Assembly: GCF_024714495.1 (NCBI RefSeq)
Contig: NZ_JAMZMJ010000009.1
Location: 1 to 64,000 of the forward strand
Direction: 5' to 3'
Source of the DNA: Marinoscillum pacificum
GTDB lineage: Bacteria > Bacteroidota > Bacteroidia > Cytophagales > Cyclobacteriaceae
DNA: 64,000 bases
Program-made: the position numbers and the translations under genes
Shown: positions 47,290 to 56,951 of the stretch, piece by piece
Numbering within the stretch: the stretch's first letter is position 1
Layout of the letters: each line of letters begins with the position of its first letter
Notes under the pieces: model-generated
Told to the model about the DNA's origin: nothing
Databases searched by the model: none
The model's input: the letters and a program-made list of their open reading frames with translations, nothing else

Positions 47290-48072
47290 TTAGTTCATCG
47301 ATTCTAGTTCCTGCTTGTAATCTCGAAAAGCCCTATAAATACCCGAAGCAATGTAAACTTGATTTAGGCGATCATTGAGGTCCTTTTCTTCTTTCTCATT
47401 ACTAAGGTAACCTACTTCAAACAATACACTAGGCATGGATGTTTTGCGCAAGACCAAAAAAGGTGCAGGTCTTACCCCTCTACTTCTTCTTCCTACTCTT
47501 GTTTTCATCTGATCCTCAATGTTTTGTGCCAACAACAAGCTATTCTCTTGATAAGCACTTTGGTATAAAGAAAACAAGATATAAGACTCAGGGGAGTTAG
47601 GATCAAACCCGTCATATTTCTGTTCGTGATCTTCTTCTAATAAAATCACAGAGTTTTCACGACTTACTACTTTGAAATTCTCATCTAGCTTTTCTACACC
47701 CATTACATAAGTCTCAGTCCCATGTACGCTTGGGTTTGCTACCCAATTGGCATGAATAGAAATAAAAAGATCTGCCTCTAGTTTATTAGCCACATCTGCA
47801 CGTTCATTTAACTCGGGGAAACTATCATCCTTTCGAGTAAATTCAATTTGAACGTCCGGTAAATTGTCCTTGATTATTCTTCCCAGCTCTAGAGCAATGC
47901 CTAATGCGACATCTTTTTCCTTTGACATAGAGCCATGGGTGCCTGGATCCTTGCCTCCATGGCCAGGATCTATAACGATCTTGTCTATCTTATAACTCTT
48001 AACGCCTACTGGATTGAAGGCGCAAAGTACCAGCAAGACAGAAATGCTAAAAGTGATTGCAATATTTCTCAC
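47290..48072 (-). CDS. N-acetylmuramoyl-L-alanine amidase
   Basis: A 260-aa zinc-dependent cell-wall amidase (Amidase_3, AmiC/CwlD type) that cuts between MurNAc and the stem peptide. Motif DPGHGGKDPGTHG (about 34-46) holds the first His and Glu region; FISIHANW provides another His ligand; and SVLFEVGYLSNEKEE contains the catalytic Glu. The N-terminal hydrophobic stretch is a signal peptide or anchor. The start is GTG at 48072. It is divergent from lptD. Confidence 0.94.
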   Translation of the reverse strand: MRNIAITFSISVLLVLCAFNPVGVKSYKIDKIVIDPGHGGKDPGTHGSMSKEKDVALGIALELGRIIKDNLPDVQIEFTRKDDSFPELNERADVANKLEADLFISIHANWVANPSVHGTETYVMGVEKLDENFKVVSRENSVILLEEDHEQKYDGFDPNSPESYILFSLYQSAYQENSLLLAQNIEDQMKTRVGRRSRGVRPAPFLVLRKTSMPSVLFEVGYLSNEKEEKDLNDRLNQVYIASGIYRAFRDYKQELESMN

Positions 48073-48152
48073 GGTAACTCGGTTATATACTAAAATCCCA
48101 TAATTTTACGCAAAATTGTAAATTTTTCACCAGTAAATAAAATCTGCCGGGC

Positions 48153-50924
48153 TTGAGGAGAACTGCGTTTGTAATTATTTTATTGTTGGTCGTCGCTAAA
48201 CTAACCGCGCAGGTGGATTCTACTTCCGTAGATTCAGCTCCAAAACCACTGCTAGATACACATCCTGAAGGAAATATCACTGGAGACTCATTCATTGCAG
48301 GAAAAGATAGCACAAATAGTGCCGTTCTTTCAGATACCCTACGTATAAAAGCAGATACTGCAGTTACCAAGCCTCCAAAGCAACAAAAAAAAGACATTGA
48401 AACGACTATCAACTATACAGCAGAGGATTCAATGTATTTTGATCTGGATAAAAGAAAGTTGTACCTCTACGGGCAATCTCATATAGACTATGGCAACATA
48501 ACACTCGAAGCTGAACAAACTTCTATTGACTGGACCGAAAGAACCATCAAGGCACAATACAAGACTGACACGCTTGGCAGAAAACGAGGTAAGCCCGTTT
48601 TTTCGCAAAACAATGATGTCTACGAGACAGAAGATATTGTATACAATTTCAAAACACGAAAAGCGATTATCAAAGGCGTAATCACTGAAAAAGACGGTGC
48701 TTACATGCATGGAGAAGATGTCAAAAAGAATAGTGAAGACGAACTTTTCATAAGGGGAGCTAAGTACACCACATGTAATTTATCCGACCCACACTTTTTC
48801 ATCGAATCAGATAAAATTAAGGTAGTTCCCGGCAAGCAGGTCATCTCCGGACCATTCAACATGAAATTTAGAGAGGTACCTACTCCTCTTTGGTTTCCAT
48901 TTGGAATGTTCCCTCAGCCAAAAGAAAAAGCTTCCGGTATCGTATTCCCATCTTATGGTGAAGAGACTAGAAGAGGATTCTTCTTACGAAATGGTGGATA
49001 CTATTTTGCTATCAGTGACTATGTAGACGCACGTATTGTGGGTGATATTTATAGCAAAGGTGGGTATGCACTAGATGCAACGAGTAACTATAAGGTTCGC
49101 TATAAATTTAGTGGTGCTGTCAACCTTTCTTACACTAAGAATATCACTCAAGGAGAAATAAACCAATCAGAGTCTAATTCATTTTGGGTACGGCTGAATC
49201 ACACTCCTCAAACAAGAGGAAATTCCAGTGTAAGTGCTAGTGTATCTGCTGGTTCTACTAACTACAACGATCAAAACAACATCCTTCTAAGTGATCCACA
49301 ACGAAGTATTACCTCGCAGTATACATCCAGTGTGAGTTACAATCAGCGTTTCAGAAACTTACCATTTAGTTTTTCTTCCAATTTCCGATTGAATCAAAAT
49401 GTTCAAACAGGAATTTATGATGTAACCCTTCCTGATTTATCCGTACAGGTTCAGCGTTTTTACCCTCTAAAAAATGTGGTAAAAAACTCAAAATCACCAC
49501 TTGCAAAGATCAGTTTAAGTCACAACTTCGTTGCGAAAAACCAGTTCTCTAACGCACCTTTATCTACAGGACTCAGTTTCGATGTAATCAACGAAAGTGA
49601 ATCCAATCAAGATACGCTTAAGTTTAGTCTTGACAATCTAGGAGAAATTTACAAACGAGCAGACATTGGAGGTAGACACAGTGTACCAATCTCTACTTCC
49701 TTTAACATGTTAAAGTATTTTACAGTAAGCCCATCTTTCAATTATCAGGAAGTATGGTACACTCGTGAGCTGGACTACACCTATGTAGCTGAAGAAAATG
49801 GAGTTCGGATAGATACTGTGGATGGATTTAGTAGAGCTGGAAGCTGGACATCTGGAGCCTCGGTAAATACCAGACTGTATGGAATGTATTACCTGAAAGC
49901 CATTCCAGGCATTGAAGCTATTCGTCACGTAATGACTCCAAGTTTATCATTTACCTACAACCCTGATTTTGGAAGCGAAGATTATGGAGTATACGAAACC
50001 ATTCAAATAGACTCTACGGGAAGAACGCAAAGAGTTTCCAAATATCAAGGATTCGCTTATGGTAGTCCTACTGGATCTGAAAGCAAAACAGTTGGATTCT
50101 CACTGACTAACAACCTGGAAATGAAAGTTCGTACCAAAAAGGATACGGCTAATGAGTTTAAGAAGGTGAAAATCTTTGACAACTTATCCATGAACACAGG
50201 CTACAATTTTGCTGCTGACTCATTCAAACTTTCTAACATTAGCTGGAATGCCCGAACGAGCTTCTTCAACAAGAATGTGAGCCTAACTCTATCAGGAAAT
50301 TTTGACCCCTATCAATATGTGGAAAACGGCACTGAAAGTGGACAGCAAGTGGACAGATATGCATGGAACAACGGAAATGGGTTAGGAACATTGAATCGAT
50401 TGAATACAGCAGTGAGCATTAACCTGAGACCAAAGAATAGCAAGAATAAAAACAACGATGAACAGCAAAACGATGGTCGCACCGACAACTTCAACAGCTT
50501 TGATGACGAAGTAGATAATAGCCCATTTGGCACCGAAGAACAAAAAGAGTATATCAAGCGAAATCCAAATGAATATGTAGATTTTGACATTCCTTGGACC
50601 TTGAGAATTAGTTACAATGTCAATAGATCCAAGAATGGACTGGCAGATCCTGAAATCAGCAGTCACGGTTTACAGTTTAGTGGCACACTAGGATTGACTG
50701 AAAAAACTCAAATAACCTTCAACTCAGGCTATGACATTAAGAATAAAGACTTTACACAAACCAGGCTTGGAGTAGTTAGAGATCTACACTGTTGGAGTTT
50801 AAACTTCTCATGGGTTCCATTTGGAAGATATCAATCATTTGCATTAACCATCAGGCCAAAATCATCACTTCTACAAGACCTAAAACTGGAGAAGAGAAGA
50901 TCGTTCCAGGACTTCTTCAACTAG
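48153..50924 (+). CDS. lptD: LPS-assembly outer-membrane protein LptD
   Basis: A 923-aa LPS translocon. Signal peptide 1-22 (start TTG at 48153, MRRTAFVII). An OstA/LptA-like periplasmic domain (about 100-260) precedes the LptD barrel, which includes PTPLWFPFGMFPQPKEK and many aromatic beta strands. It is longer than proteobacterial LptD, as is usual in Bacteroidota. Divergent amidase upstream; the sensor kinase follows after 98 bp. Together with lpxB and hldD it shows a full LPS export route. Confidence 0.93.
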   Translation: MRRTAFVIILLLVVAKLTAQVDSTSVDSAPKPLLDTHPEGNITGDSFIAGKDSTNSAVLSDTLRIKADTAVTKPPKQQKKDIETTINYTAEDSMYFDLDKRKLYLYGQSHIDYGNITLEAEQTSIDWTERTIKAQYKTDTLGRKRGKPVFSQNNDVYETEDIVYNFKTRKAIIKGVITEKDGAYMHGEDVKKNSEDELFIRGAKYTTCNLSDPHFFIESDKIKVVPGKQVISGPFNMKFREVPTPLWFPFGMFPQPKEKASGIVFPSYGEETRRGFFLRNGGYYFAISDYVDARIVGDIYSKGGYALDATSNYKVRYKFSGAVNLSYTKNITQGEINQSESNSFWVRLNHTPQTRGNSSVSASVSAGSTNYNDQNNILLSDPQRSITSQYTSSVSYNQRFRNLPFSFSSNFRLNQNVQTGIYDVTLPDLSVQVQRFYPLKNVVKNSKSPLAKISLSHNFVAKNQFSNAPLSTGLSFDVINESESNQDTLKFSLDNLGEIYKRADIGGRHSVPISTSFNMLKYFTVSPSFNYQEVWYTRELDYTYVAEENGVRIDTVDGFSRAGSWTSGASVNTRLYGMYYLKAIPGIEAIRHVMTPSLSFTYNPDFGSEDYGVYETIQIDSTGRTQRVSKYQGFAYGSPTGSESKTVGFSLTNNLEMKVRTKKDTANEFKKVKIFDNLSMNTGYNFAADSFKLSNISWNARTSFFNKNVSLTLSGNFDPYQYVENGTESGQQVDRYAWNNGNGLGTLNRLNTAVSINLRPKNSKNKNNDEQQNDGRTDNFNSFDDEVDNSPFGTEEQKEYIKRNPNEYVDFDIPWTLRISYNVNRSKNGLADPEISSHGLQFSGTLGLTEKTQITFNSGYDIKNKDFTQTRLGVVRDLHCWSLNFSWVPFGRYQSFALTIRPKSSLLQDLKLEKRRSFQDFFN

Positions 50925-51022
50925 GCCAAATCACTGATAATCAAGCTTTACTTGCATAAATCTCCACTTTCCGTTATATTCAAGTAATGAAGGACTGATA
51001 TTTCACCTTTGTTTCATCGACC

Positions 51023-52738
51023 TTGACCGAACCGCTACATAACTTCCTCATATCATTTTGGACAGAGTCCTCACATGATTTTGCGTTTTTGCAAGATGAG
51101 CTTACTCCACTAGAAAGAGTGGAATTAACAAGGGTCGTAAACCAGGGTGAACTCATTGATTTAATCAATTCAAGAATTCCTCAATTACTTGTAGTTGATG
51201 AACTCTTTGAAAGTGAACTAAACGAATTACTATCAAATCAACAACTTGATAAAATAAATAAAATAGTAATGACTACCGGGATGAACACGGTAGAACCCAA
51301 CCGTAAAGGCACAGTCCCTATACTTCCGCTAACGGAACTTATTTTTTTTATCAGAACATTACAAGCGGCACAACGCCTAAGCATAGGTAGCAACCTAACG
51401 TCCAATTCTCTTTACACCATTTTAGTTGATTACGTCAAAGATTTAATCTTTTTCAAAGACACTCAAAAGCGTTATGTCATGATCAATCGATCATTCTCTA
51501 GTCATTATGGGTTACAAATGGTGGAAATACTTGGGAAGAACGATTATGAATTGTTCTCTGATGACATCAATACGATTTCAGAAGAATCAGACAATTACGT
51601 TTTAAATAGCCATCAATCGATAACCTTTGAAACATCCTACTTTTTAGATTCGAGAATGGTTCATATTGAGACTATCAAAACACCTGTCATCTCTGATAAC
51701 GAAAGAATTATTGGCATTGTGGGCATAAGCAGAGACATCACTGCCAAAAGAGTGCAAGAAGACAAGTTGAGGAGAAATGCATTACTGCTCAACCAATCAG
51801 AATTATTAACTAATTCTGGAAGCTTTGAGATCAAACAAGGGAATAGGCACATTCAGTGCTCCGAGCAATTCCGAAAAATGATGGATCTGGACATAAACGC
51901 CCCTATTTCAATTGAAGAATTATATGAAAAAATTCACAAGGCTGACAGAGAAATATTTAAGGAAAAACTCAAGGACACCCTAAACAACGGCAGAAGAAAT
52001 AGGATAGATCACAGGATTTATAATTTAACGACCTCCTCGTTTACTCCTTGCCAAACAATACTAAACATTGATACACGGGGAAAAAGTCCGATTCTATTTG
52101 GAACGATGCTCGACATGAGCGAGATACGTCAGAATCAGCAAGCTATTTTAGATGCTCAAGAAAACGAACGAAAAACCTTAGCGGCTAACTTACACGATGG
52201 ACTTATTCAAAAACTAGTAGCTGCAAACATGTATATCAGTTCATTGGAAGAAGGCAAACACGATCATGAAAAACTGACTATTGCCAAAGAGCTTATCAAT
52301 TCTTCTATTGAGGAAACAAGATCTATTACAAGAAACTTATCACTGAGAAATATTGAAAACCTGGGCTTAAAGAATGCGGTATTGGAAGTAATCGAGTCTT
52401 ATCCAATGGAAACCGAGATTACCTATCATTTTGACTTTGAAGAGAAAGATATCAATCCAGAATTATCTACCACTATTTACCGAATCTTTCAAGAAACTAT
52501 AGCTAATATCATGAAGTATGCCCATGCTTCATCAATCGATCTACTTATTAAATTCATGAATAATCATATACACTACCGCATTACTGACGATGGCATAGGT
52601 TTTACAGCAGCAGATGAAATAAATGGTAACGGTTTAAAGAATATCAGACAACGTGTAGCGCACTGTCATGGCAATTTTGACTTACAAACATCCAATAATC
52701 AAGGCACTACAATTAGCATCAAACTTCCTATCATTTGA
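51023..52738 (+). CDS. PAS-domain sensor histidine kinase with receiver-like N-terminus
   Basis: A 571-aa cytoplasmic kinase. Residues 1-115 look like a degenerate receiver domain (PQLLVVDELFES, then VPILPLTEL). Two PAS domains follow (about 130-245 and 255-370), then a HisKA_3 helix with phospho-His391 (NLHDGLIQKL) and an ATPase domain with the N box QETIANIMKYAHA and G box GNGLKN. The start is TTG at 51023 and is uncertain. The stop codon lies inside a 14-bp palindrome. HisKA_3 kinases usually phosphorylate NarL-type regulators, but only a receiver is found next door. Confidence 0.9.
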   Translation: MTEPLHNFLISFWTESSHDFAFLQDELTPLERVELTRVVNQGELIDLINSRIPQLLVVDELFESELNELLSNQQLDKINKIVMTTGMNTVEPNRKGTVPILPLTELIFFIRTLQAAQRLSIGSNLTSNSLYTILVDYVKDLIFFKDTQKRYVMINRSFSSHYGLQMVEILGKNDYELFSDDINTISEESDNYVLNSHQSITFETSYFLDSRMVHIETIKTPVISDNERIIGIVGISRDITAKRVQEDKLRRNALLLNQSELLTNSGSFEIKQGNRHIQCSEQFRKMMDLDINAPISIEELYEKIHKADREIFKEKLKDTLNNGRRNRIDHRIYNLTTSSFTPCQTILNIDTRGKSPILFGTMLDMSEIRQNQQAILDAQENERKTLAANLHDGLIQKLVAANMYISSLEEGKHDHEKLTIAKELINSSIEETRSITRNLSLRNIENLGLKNAVLEVIESYPMETEITYHFDFEEKDINPELSTTIYRIFQETIANIMKYAHASSIDLLIKFMNNHIHYRITDDGIGFTAADEINGNGLKNIRQRVAHCHGNFDLQTSNNQGTTISIKLPII

Positions 52739-52741
52739 TAG
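52728..52741. repeat. Palindrome CTATCA-TT-TGATAG at the kinase stop
   Basis: 14-bp inverted repeat spanning the kinase stop codon (TGA at 52736-52738). It is identical except for one central base to the palindrome at 52790-52803, 62 bp away (about six helical turns). Candidate operator; the binding protein is unknown. Confidence 0.5.
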
Positions 52742-52789
52742 ATAATACTATCGTTATTTTAATTATTATTTAATATGTTTACCTAAATA

Positions 52790-52803
52790 CTATCAATTGA
52801 TAG
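52790..52803. repeat. Palindrome CTATCAATTGATAG before the 66-aa ORF
   Basis: Perfect 14-bp palindrome 1 bp before the ATG of the 66-aa ORF, a second copy of the 52728-52741 element. Position next to the start codon suggests an operator acting on the ORF. Confidence 0.5.
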
Positions 52804-52804
52804 A

Positions 52805-53005
52805 ATGAGCGGTAACAATATTCATGGAGTTATTTGGTTTCATGGGGAGTATCAGAGTGGGTTACTAGAAGATTTTGAAATCTACGCTTCACAGCACAAA
52901 AATTCAAAATTGGTAATGAACTACTATGCGTCATCTCGGCAAGAGTTGGCCAATATTGCCAAAAGCCTTAATAATTCAAACTTACGTAGCATAGATAAAG
53001 TATGA
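52805..53005 (+). CDS. Small cytoplasmic protein between kinase and receiver
   Basis: A 66-aa ORF starting with ATG one base after a palindrome. The protein is soluble, with no signal peptide or membrane segment; it has alternating hydrophobic residues (VIWFHGEY, LVMNYYASS) and a C-terminal helix. I do not recognise it. Its place between a kinase and a receiver on the same strand, and its normal codon-like composition, make expression plausible, but a short ORF in an A/T-rich region could still be spurious. Confidence 0.55.
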   Translation: MSGNNIHGVIWFHGEYQSGLLEDFEIYASQHKNSKLVMNYYASSRQELANIAKSLNNSNLRSIDKV

Positions 53006-53008
53006 GGA

Positions 53009-53043
53009 CTACATTTGTAGCTCGTCTTAACACTTACTAAGTG
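53009..53043. repeat. Two palindromes before the receiver gene
   Basis: CTACA-TT-TGTAG (53009-53020) and CACTTA-C-TAAGTG (53031-53043), both perfect, fill most of the 38-bp spacer between the 66-aa ORF and the receiver ATG at 53044. The first has the same layout (arms around TT) as the palindrome at the kinase stop but different arm sequence. Confidence 0.4.
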
Positions 53044-53406
53044 ATGACACAACCAAAAAGCTATAGATGTATCGTTGTAGAAGATGAAGTTCACCACCAG
53101 GAGCTCATCTCATTTTATCTCAAAAAAATCGGCAATGTTGAAGTGGTTGGCATGTTTGCTGACACAGTGAATGCAAGCATCCAGATCGAAAAACAGAAGC
53201 CTGACATTGTATTCTTAGACATCAATATTTCTGGACTAGAAGGACCTGAGTTTATTGACTTGCTGGAATATCAACCTAAAATCATCATGATTTCAGCACA
53301 CTCAGAGGAGTTCATGAAGCAGCACTACGACATCCCGTATGAGGCCTATGTGCAAAAGCCAATAAGTCTAGATAAGCTAGAGGATGCCATAAAAGGAATA
53401 GAATAA
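53044..53406 (+). CDS. Stand-alone receiver-domain protein
   Basis: A 120-aa CheY-like protein with no output domain. The acidic pocket is VVEDE near residues 10-14, the phospho-acceptor Asp lies in FLDIN near 58, and the conserved Lys is in QKPIS near 102. It may relay phosphate from the upstream kinase or regulate by protein contact. I took the ATG at 53044; the GTG directly before it (53041) is in frame. It is 38 bp after the 66-aa ORF. Confidence 0.9.
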   Translation: MTQPKSYRCIVVEDEVHHQELISFYLKKIGNVEVVGMFADTVNASIQIEKQKPDIVFLDINISGLEGPEFIDLLEYQPKIIMISAHSEEFMKQHYDIPYEAYVQKPISLDKLEDAIKGIE

Positions 53407-53490
53407 CTGAATTAGTTAAGAAATCCTTATCATCTACAAGGCATAAATCATTCATATTCATATTTTTGTGCTCCTAAATAATACGACATT

Positions 53491-54201
53491 ATGGGTAGAG
53501 CATTTGAATATAGAAGAGCAGCTAAAGAAGCGCGTTGGGACAAGATGTCCAAACTATTCCCAAAATTATCTAAGGCGATTACGATAGCTGTAAAAGAAGG
53601 TGGTCCAGAGCCAGAGATGAATGCCAAACTTAGAACGGCCATTCAGAACGCCAAGGCTCAAAACATGCCTAAAGACAACATCGAAAACGCTATCAAAAGA
53701 GCTAGCGGATCAGATGCGGCAGATTATTCTGAGATCACCTATGAAGGTAAGGGCCCACATGGCGTATTGGTGTTTGTAGAATGTGCTACTGACAACACCA
53801 CTCGAACAGTAGCGAACGTAAAATCTTACTTCAACAAAGCAGGAGGCGGAATAGCCCCGAATGGTTCTTTGGAGTTCATGTTTAGCAGAAAAGCTGTATT
53901 CGAATTTGAAAAACCAGAAGGAATGGATCTGGAAGAGCTTGAATTAGAGCTAATTGACGCTGGTTTGGAAGAGATAGAGTCTAATCAGGAAATGGTTTAT
54001 CTATATGCTGATTACACCAACTTCGGTACACTGTCCAAGGCTCTAGAAGAAAAAGAAATAGACGTTAAGAAAGCAAACCTTCAGCGAATCCCAACAAGTC
54101 CAGTTGAGTTTACCGATGAACAAATGGAAGAGATCGAGAAGATGCTAGATAAAATAGAAGATGATGATGACGTACAGGCTGTATTTACCAACATCGCTTA
54201 A
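53491..54201 (+). CDS. YebC/PmpR-family protein
   Basis: A 236-aa protein of the YebC family, whose members have been described as DNA-binding regulators and, more recently, as factors relieving ribosome stalling. The N-terminal signature [20 protein letters not shown] and the acidic middle and C-terminal domains are typical, as is the length. TATTTTTG at 53461-53468 is a candidate -7 box, without a clear -33. A strong terminator follows after 24 bp. Confidence 0.95.
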   Translation: MGRAFEYRRAAKEARWDKMSKLFPKLSKAITIAVKEGGPEPEMNAKLRTAIQNAKAQNMPKDNIENAIKRASGSDAADYSEITYEGKGPHGVLVFVECATDNTTRTVANVKSYFNKAGGGIAPNGSLEFMFSRKAVFEFEKPEGMDLEELELELIDAGLEEIESNQEMVYLYADYTNFGTLSKALEEKEIDVKKANLQRIPTSPVEFTDEQMEEIEKMLDKIEDDDDVQAVFTNIA

Positions 54202-54225
54202 GTCATCTCGTTAGATAAATAAACA

Positions 54226-54258
54226 AAGCCCCTCAGATTGCTCTGAAGGGCTTTTTTA
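54226..54258 (+). terminator. Terminator after yebC
   Basis: AAGCCCCTCAGA and TCTGAAGGGCTT pair around a TTGC loop and run into a T tract. It ends the yebC transcript and may also limit the convergent unknown gene. Confidence 0.85.
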
Positions 54259-54284
54259 TTACATAAAATTTACCGAATTTCTTA

Positions 54285-54740
54285 TCAAAGCTGCACCATT
54301 CGCCTCCCGGCTTCATTTACAGCGTAGTTCTTAAAGTTTTCAAACTCATTATCACCTAATCCGGATAATGAATTAGCAACCTCATTTGGAGTCTCTTTAC
54401 CTTCAGAATCCCACCACTTATTAGCAAGTTCCTTCGCACTGGACTCATCAATATCAAACAGGTGCAAGTGTGCATCTGAAATCACCCACACTTTGTCCTG
54501 AGCTGAATATTTTTTGAAGATCATATTTCTAATATTAGTAGCCGTTTGATCCCCAGATTTAAAATGCGCTTCCGTATAGGTCATCGTTTCAGGCTCAGTC
54601 ATTTTGCTGTCCCAAAACTTCTTAGATGAGATGACTTGTGCTGTAGAAAGTAAATAAGCTGACTCCCTATCTAGCATACTGCCACTCAAATCGCACGACG
54701 CTTTAAATTTCTTTTTAGTCTTGTTGAATAGGTTAAACAT
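54285..54740 (-). CDS. Hypothetical cytoplasmic protein
   Basis: A 151-aa protein without signal peptide or membrane segment. It starts FNLFNKTKKKFKASCDLSGS and ends with a helical part ending in GRRMVQL. I do not recognise a family. A central stretch, DKVWVISDAHLHLFDID, is its most conserved-looking part. It is flanked by the convergent terminator and a 142-bp spacer with nothing obvious, and is a single-gene unit. Confidence 0.7.
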   Translation of the reverse strand: MFNLFNKTKKKFKASCDLSGSMLDRESAYLLSTAQVISSKKFWDSKMTEPETMTYTEAHFKSGDQTATNIRNMIFKKYSAQDKVWVISDAHLHLFDIDESSAKELANKWWDSEGKETPNEVANSLSGLGDNEFENFKNYAVNEAGRRMVQL

Positions 54741-54882
54741 GAATTATTCCGAGTTTTGATCAATAGGGTTTACTGTATTCTGAAGCAAAAGGTTACTCTC
54801 AACTTCAGATTTTTATCAGAATCTGTACAGCTATTCGTCTATCCGAATTATTCATTCTGCAAAAAAATGATTAAGTTAGGTA

Positions 54883-55485
54883 ATGCCTTTAGTGGCTGAA
54901 AATGTATGTTCAACCCCAACATACCCAAAAATGAAGCAATTACAATACCTCAGTATTCAGGGTAAAAGTGCTCCGGCATACTGGTTTAGAAACTATGATT
55001 CACAGAACTTTCGTTCTTTCGTCGAATCAATCACCCTTAGTCAAGCCTTATTGGTTTCTTCTATTTACCGGACAGATTTGTTCTTTTATGCGGATTCTGG
55101 CCAGCACCTCGAAAGTATTCTAAAAGCCTGGCATGCGGTCAAGCGGATTCCGCACAAGGAACATATAATTGACAAATTCATTCGTGCTGAAACAAGGGCT
55201 GAAACGTTAGAAATGTATTTTGACACCCTGTTTCACTTGATGCATCAGCCCGCTCACCTGGCTAGATACAAAGAGCGATTTCGTGAAACGGTTCAGTTGG
55301 AACCACAAAACATCATCTTACAAGACTTGATGGCCTGTGATTTGCACCTGTCTGAGATGTATAAAAAAGATTCACTCTCCCATGTGCGTCTAAATGACAA
55401 ACCTATTTGTGAAGCTACTTTTCTTCCATGCAAGCACTTCAGTTTGATCGCTGATAAAGGAATTGCAGAAATGATTTACAATTAA
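54883..55485 (+). CDS. Hypothetical helical protein
   Basis: A 200-aa soluble protein with no signal peptide. It has Tyr/Phe/His-rich helices (SIYRTDLFFYAD, MYFDTLFHLMHQPAH). The N-terminus is uncertain: the frame starts at 54883, but Met17 (MKQLQYLSIQ) is a reasonable alternative. No motif that I recognise. Genes up- and downstream are unrelated in obvious function. Confidence 0.65.
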   Translation: MPLVAENVCSTPTYPKMKQLQYLSIQGKSAPAYWFRNYDSQNFRSFVESITLSQALLVSSIYRTDLFFYADSGQHLESILKAWHAVKRIPHKEHIIDKFIRAETRAETLEMYFDTLFHLMHQPAHLARYKERFRETVQLEPQNIILQDLMACDLHLSEMYKKDSLSHVRLNDKPICEATFLPCKHFSLIADKGIAEMIYN

Positions 55486-55552
55486 TCATTTCACTTCTTA
55501 ATGGCAGAATATTTGTTTTAACTTGAACGTTGGACAAGAAAGTTATAGACGA

Positions 55553-56095
55553 ATGAAGAAATTAGTGATTATCTGCTTAGCTGTATTCCTTACACATTTA
55601 AGTTATGGCCAGGTTGGGACAATGTTTCCTGACATGGATGGCGAAAGTCTTGTGCATGGTATGGTAAAAATACCTCAAGACACTAAAGGTAAATACACCC
55701 TGATTGGGTTGGCGTTTTCCAAAAAATCTGAAAAATATCTTAACGGATGGTTTAATCCCGTTTATCAGAACCTACTTAAGGAGCCAGACCCGAATGCTTT
55801 GTTTGCAATGGACTATGATGTAAACGTCTATTTTGTACCAATGCTCACTGGCGCAAAACGACCTGCTTACAAATCAGTGATGAAAAAGGTGGAAGAAGAT
55901 GTTGACAAGAACCTTCACCCTCACATTCTCTTCTATCAAGGAACACTCAAAGAATACAAAGATGCCTTGAGCATTGACGACAAGGATATTCCTTATTTGT
56001 ATTTACTAGATGAAAATGGCAAGATTGTCTATATGGCAAAAGGTGGATATGACCAGAATAAGCTTCAAAAAGTGATTGACAAGTTACCGTTCTAG
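55553..56095 (+). CDS. Secreted thioredoxin-fold-like protein
   Basis: A 180-aa protein starting MKKLVIICLAVFL with a signal peptide ending near SYGQ. The C-terminal part (PYLYLLDENGKIVYMAKGGYD) is typical of a thioredoxin-fold strand and turn, but I see no CxxC. It may resemble the ATP10-like group of thioredoxin-fold proteins, which I cannot verify. I took ATG at 55553; the upstream TTG at 55523 would add ten residues that spoil the signal peptide. It precedes murI by 16 bp. Confidence 0.7.
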   Translation: MKKLVIICLAVFLTHLSYGQVGTMFPDMDGESLVHGMVKIPQDTKGKYTLIGLAFSKKSEKYLNGWFNPVYQNLLKEPDPNALFAMDYDVNVYFVPMLTGAKRPAYKSVMKKVEEDVDKNLHPHILFYQGTLKEYKDALSIDDKDIPYLYLLDENGKIVYMAKGGYDQNKLQKVIDKLPF

Positions 56096-56111
56096 TCGCT
56101 AGATTCGCTGC

Positions 56112-56933
56112 ATGATTCAAGGACCTATTGGTGTATTCGACTCTGGGTATGGTGGTCTCACTGTACTCAAAGAAATAGTCAAAGAACTTCCAGATTATGA
56201 TTACCTCTATCTTGGAGATAATGCACGTACTCCTTACGGGACACGTTCATTCGAAACTATTTATGAATACACCCTAGAATGTGTTCAACACCTATTTGTA
56301 CAAAATTGCCAATTAATCATTTTGGCATGTAATACAGCATCTGCCAAAGCATTGCGTAATATTCAACAAAAGGATTTACCCAAAATAGATCCTTCCAAAC
56401 GTGTATTAGGCGTGATCAGACCAACTGCTGAAATCATTGGAGAGCACACAAAAACTGGACATGTTGGTGTATTAGGTACCAATGGAACGGTTTCTTCTGA
56501 ATCTTACCTAATTGAGATCAAAAAGCAATTTCCAAATATAATCGTCCATCAACAAGCCTGCCCCATGTGGGTTCCGTTGGTAGAAAACAATGAGTATAAC
56601 AGTGCGGGCGCTGACTATTTCATACAAAAATATCTTGATGAACTGTTTACCCAGTCATCCGAAATAGACACATTGTTACTGGCTTGTACGCATTACCCGT
56701 TGCTGATTGACAAGATCCGGAAACACGCACCCAATGGGATCACCATTCTCAATCAAGGTGAAGTAGTAGCTCCTAGTTTAAAAGACTACTTGCGACGGCA
56801 CCCAGAACTAGAAACCAGATGTTCAAAAGGTGGAACACGTGATTTTATCACCACTGACTCTACTTCTAATTTCGATAATCACGCTTCTTTATTCTTTGGT
56901 AGTGCAATTAAAAGTGAGTTTGTGCATATTTAA
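56112..56933 (+). CDS. murI: Glutamate racemase
   Basis: A 273-aa cytoplasmic enzyme that converts L- to D-glutamate for peptidoglycan. The catalytic cysteines are Cys73 (LACNTAS) and Cys192 (LACTHYP), with Asp10-Ser11 in GVFDSGYGG. Length is normal. It is the first of a run of three closely spaced plus-strand genes ending at the 57750 terminator, with the secreted thioredoxin-like gene 16 bp before it. Confidence 0.97.
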   Translation: MIQGPIGVFDSGYGGLTVLKEIVKELPDYDYLYLGDNARTPYGTRSFETIYEYTLECVQHLFVQNCQLIILACNTASAKALRNIQQKDLPKIDPSKRVLGVIRPTAEIIGEHTKTGHVGVLGTNGTVSSESYLIEIKKQFPNIIVHQQACPMWVPLVENNEYNSAGADYFIQKYLDELFTQSSEIDTLLLACTHYPLLIDKIRKHAPNGITILNQGEVVAPSLKDYLRRHPELETRCSKGGTRDFITTDSTSNFDNHASLFFGSAIKSEFVHI

Positions 56934-56951
56934 GGCTTAATCGCCTTAGCA

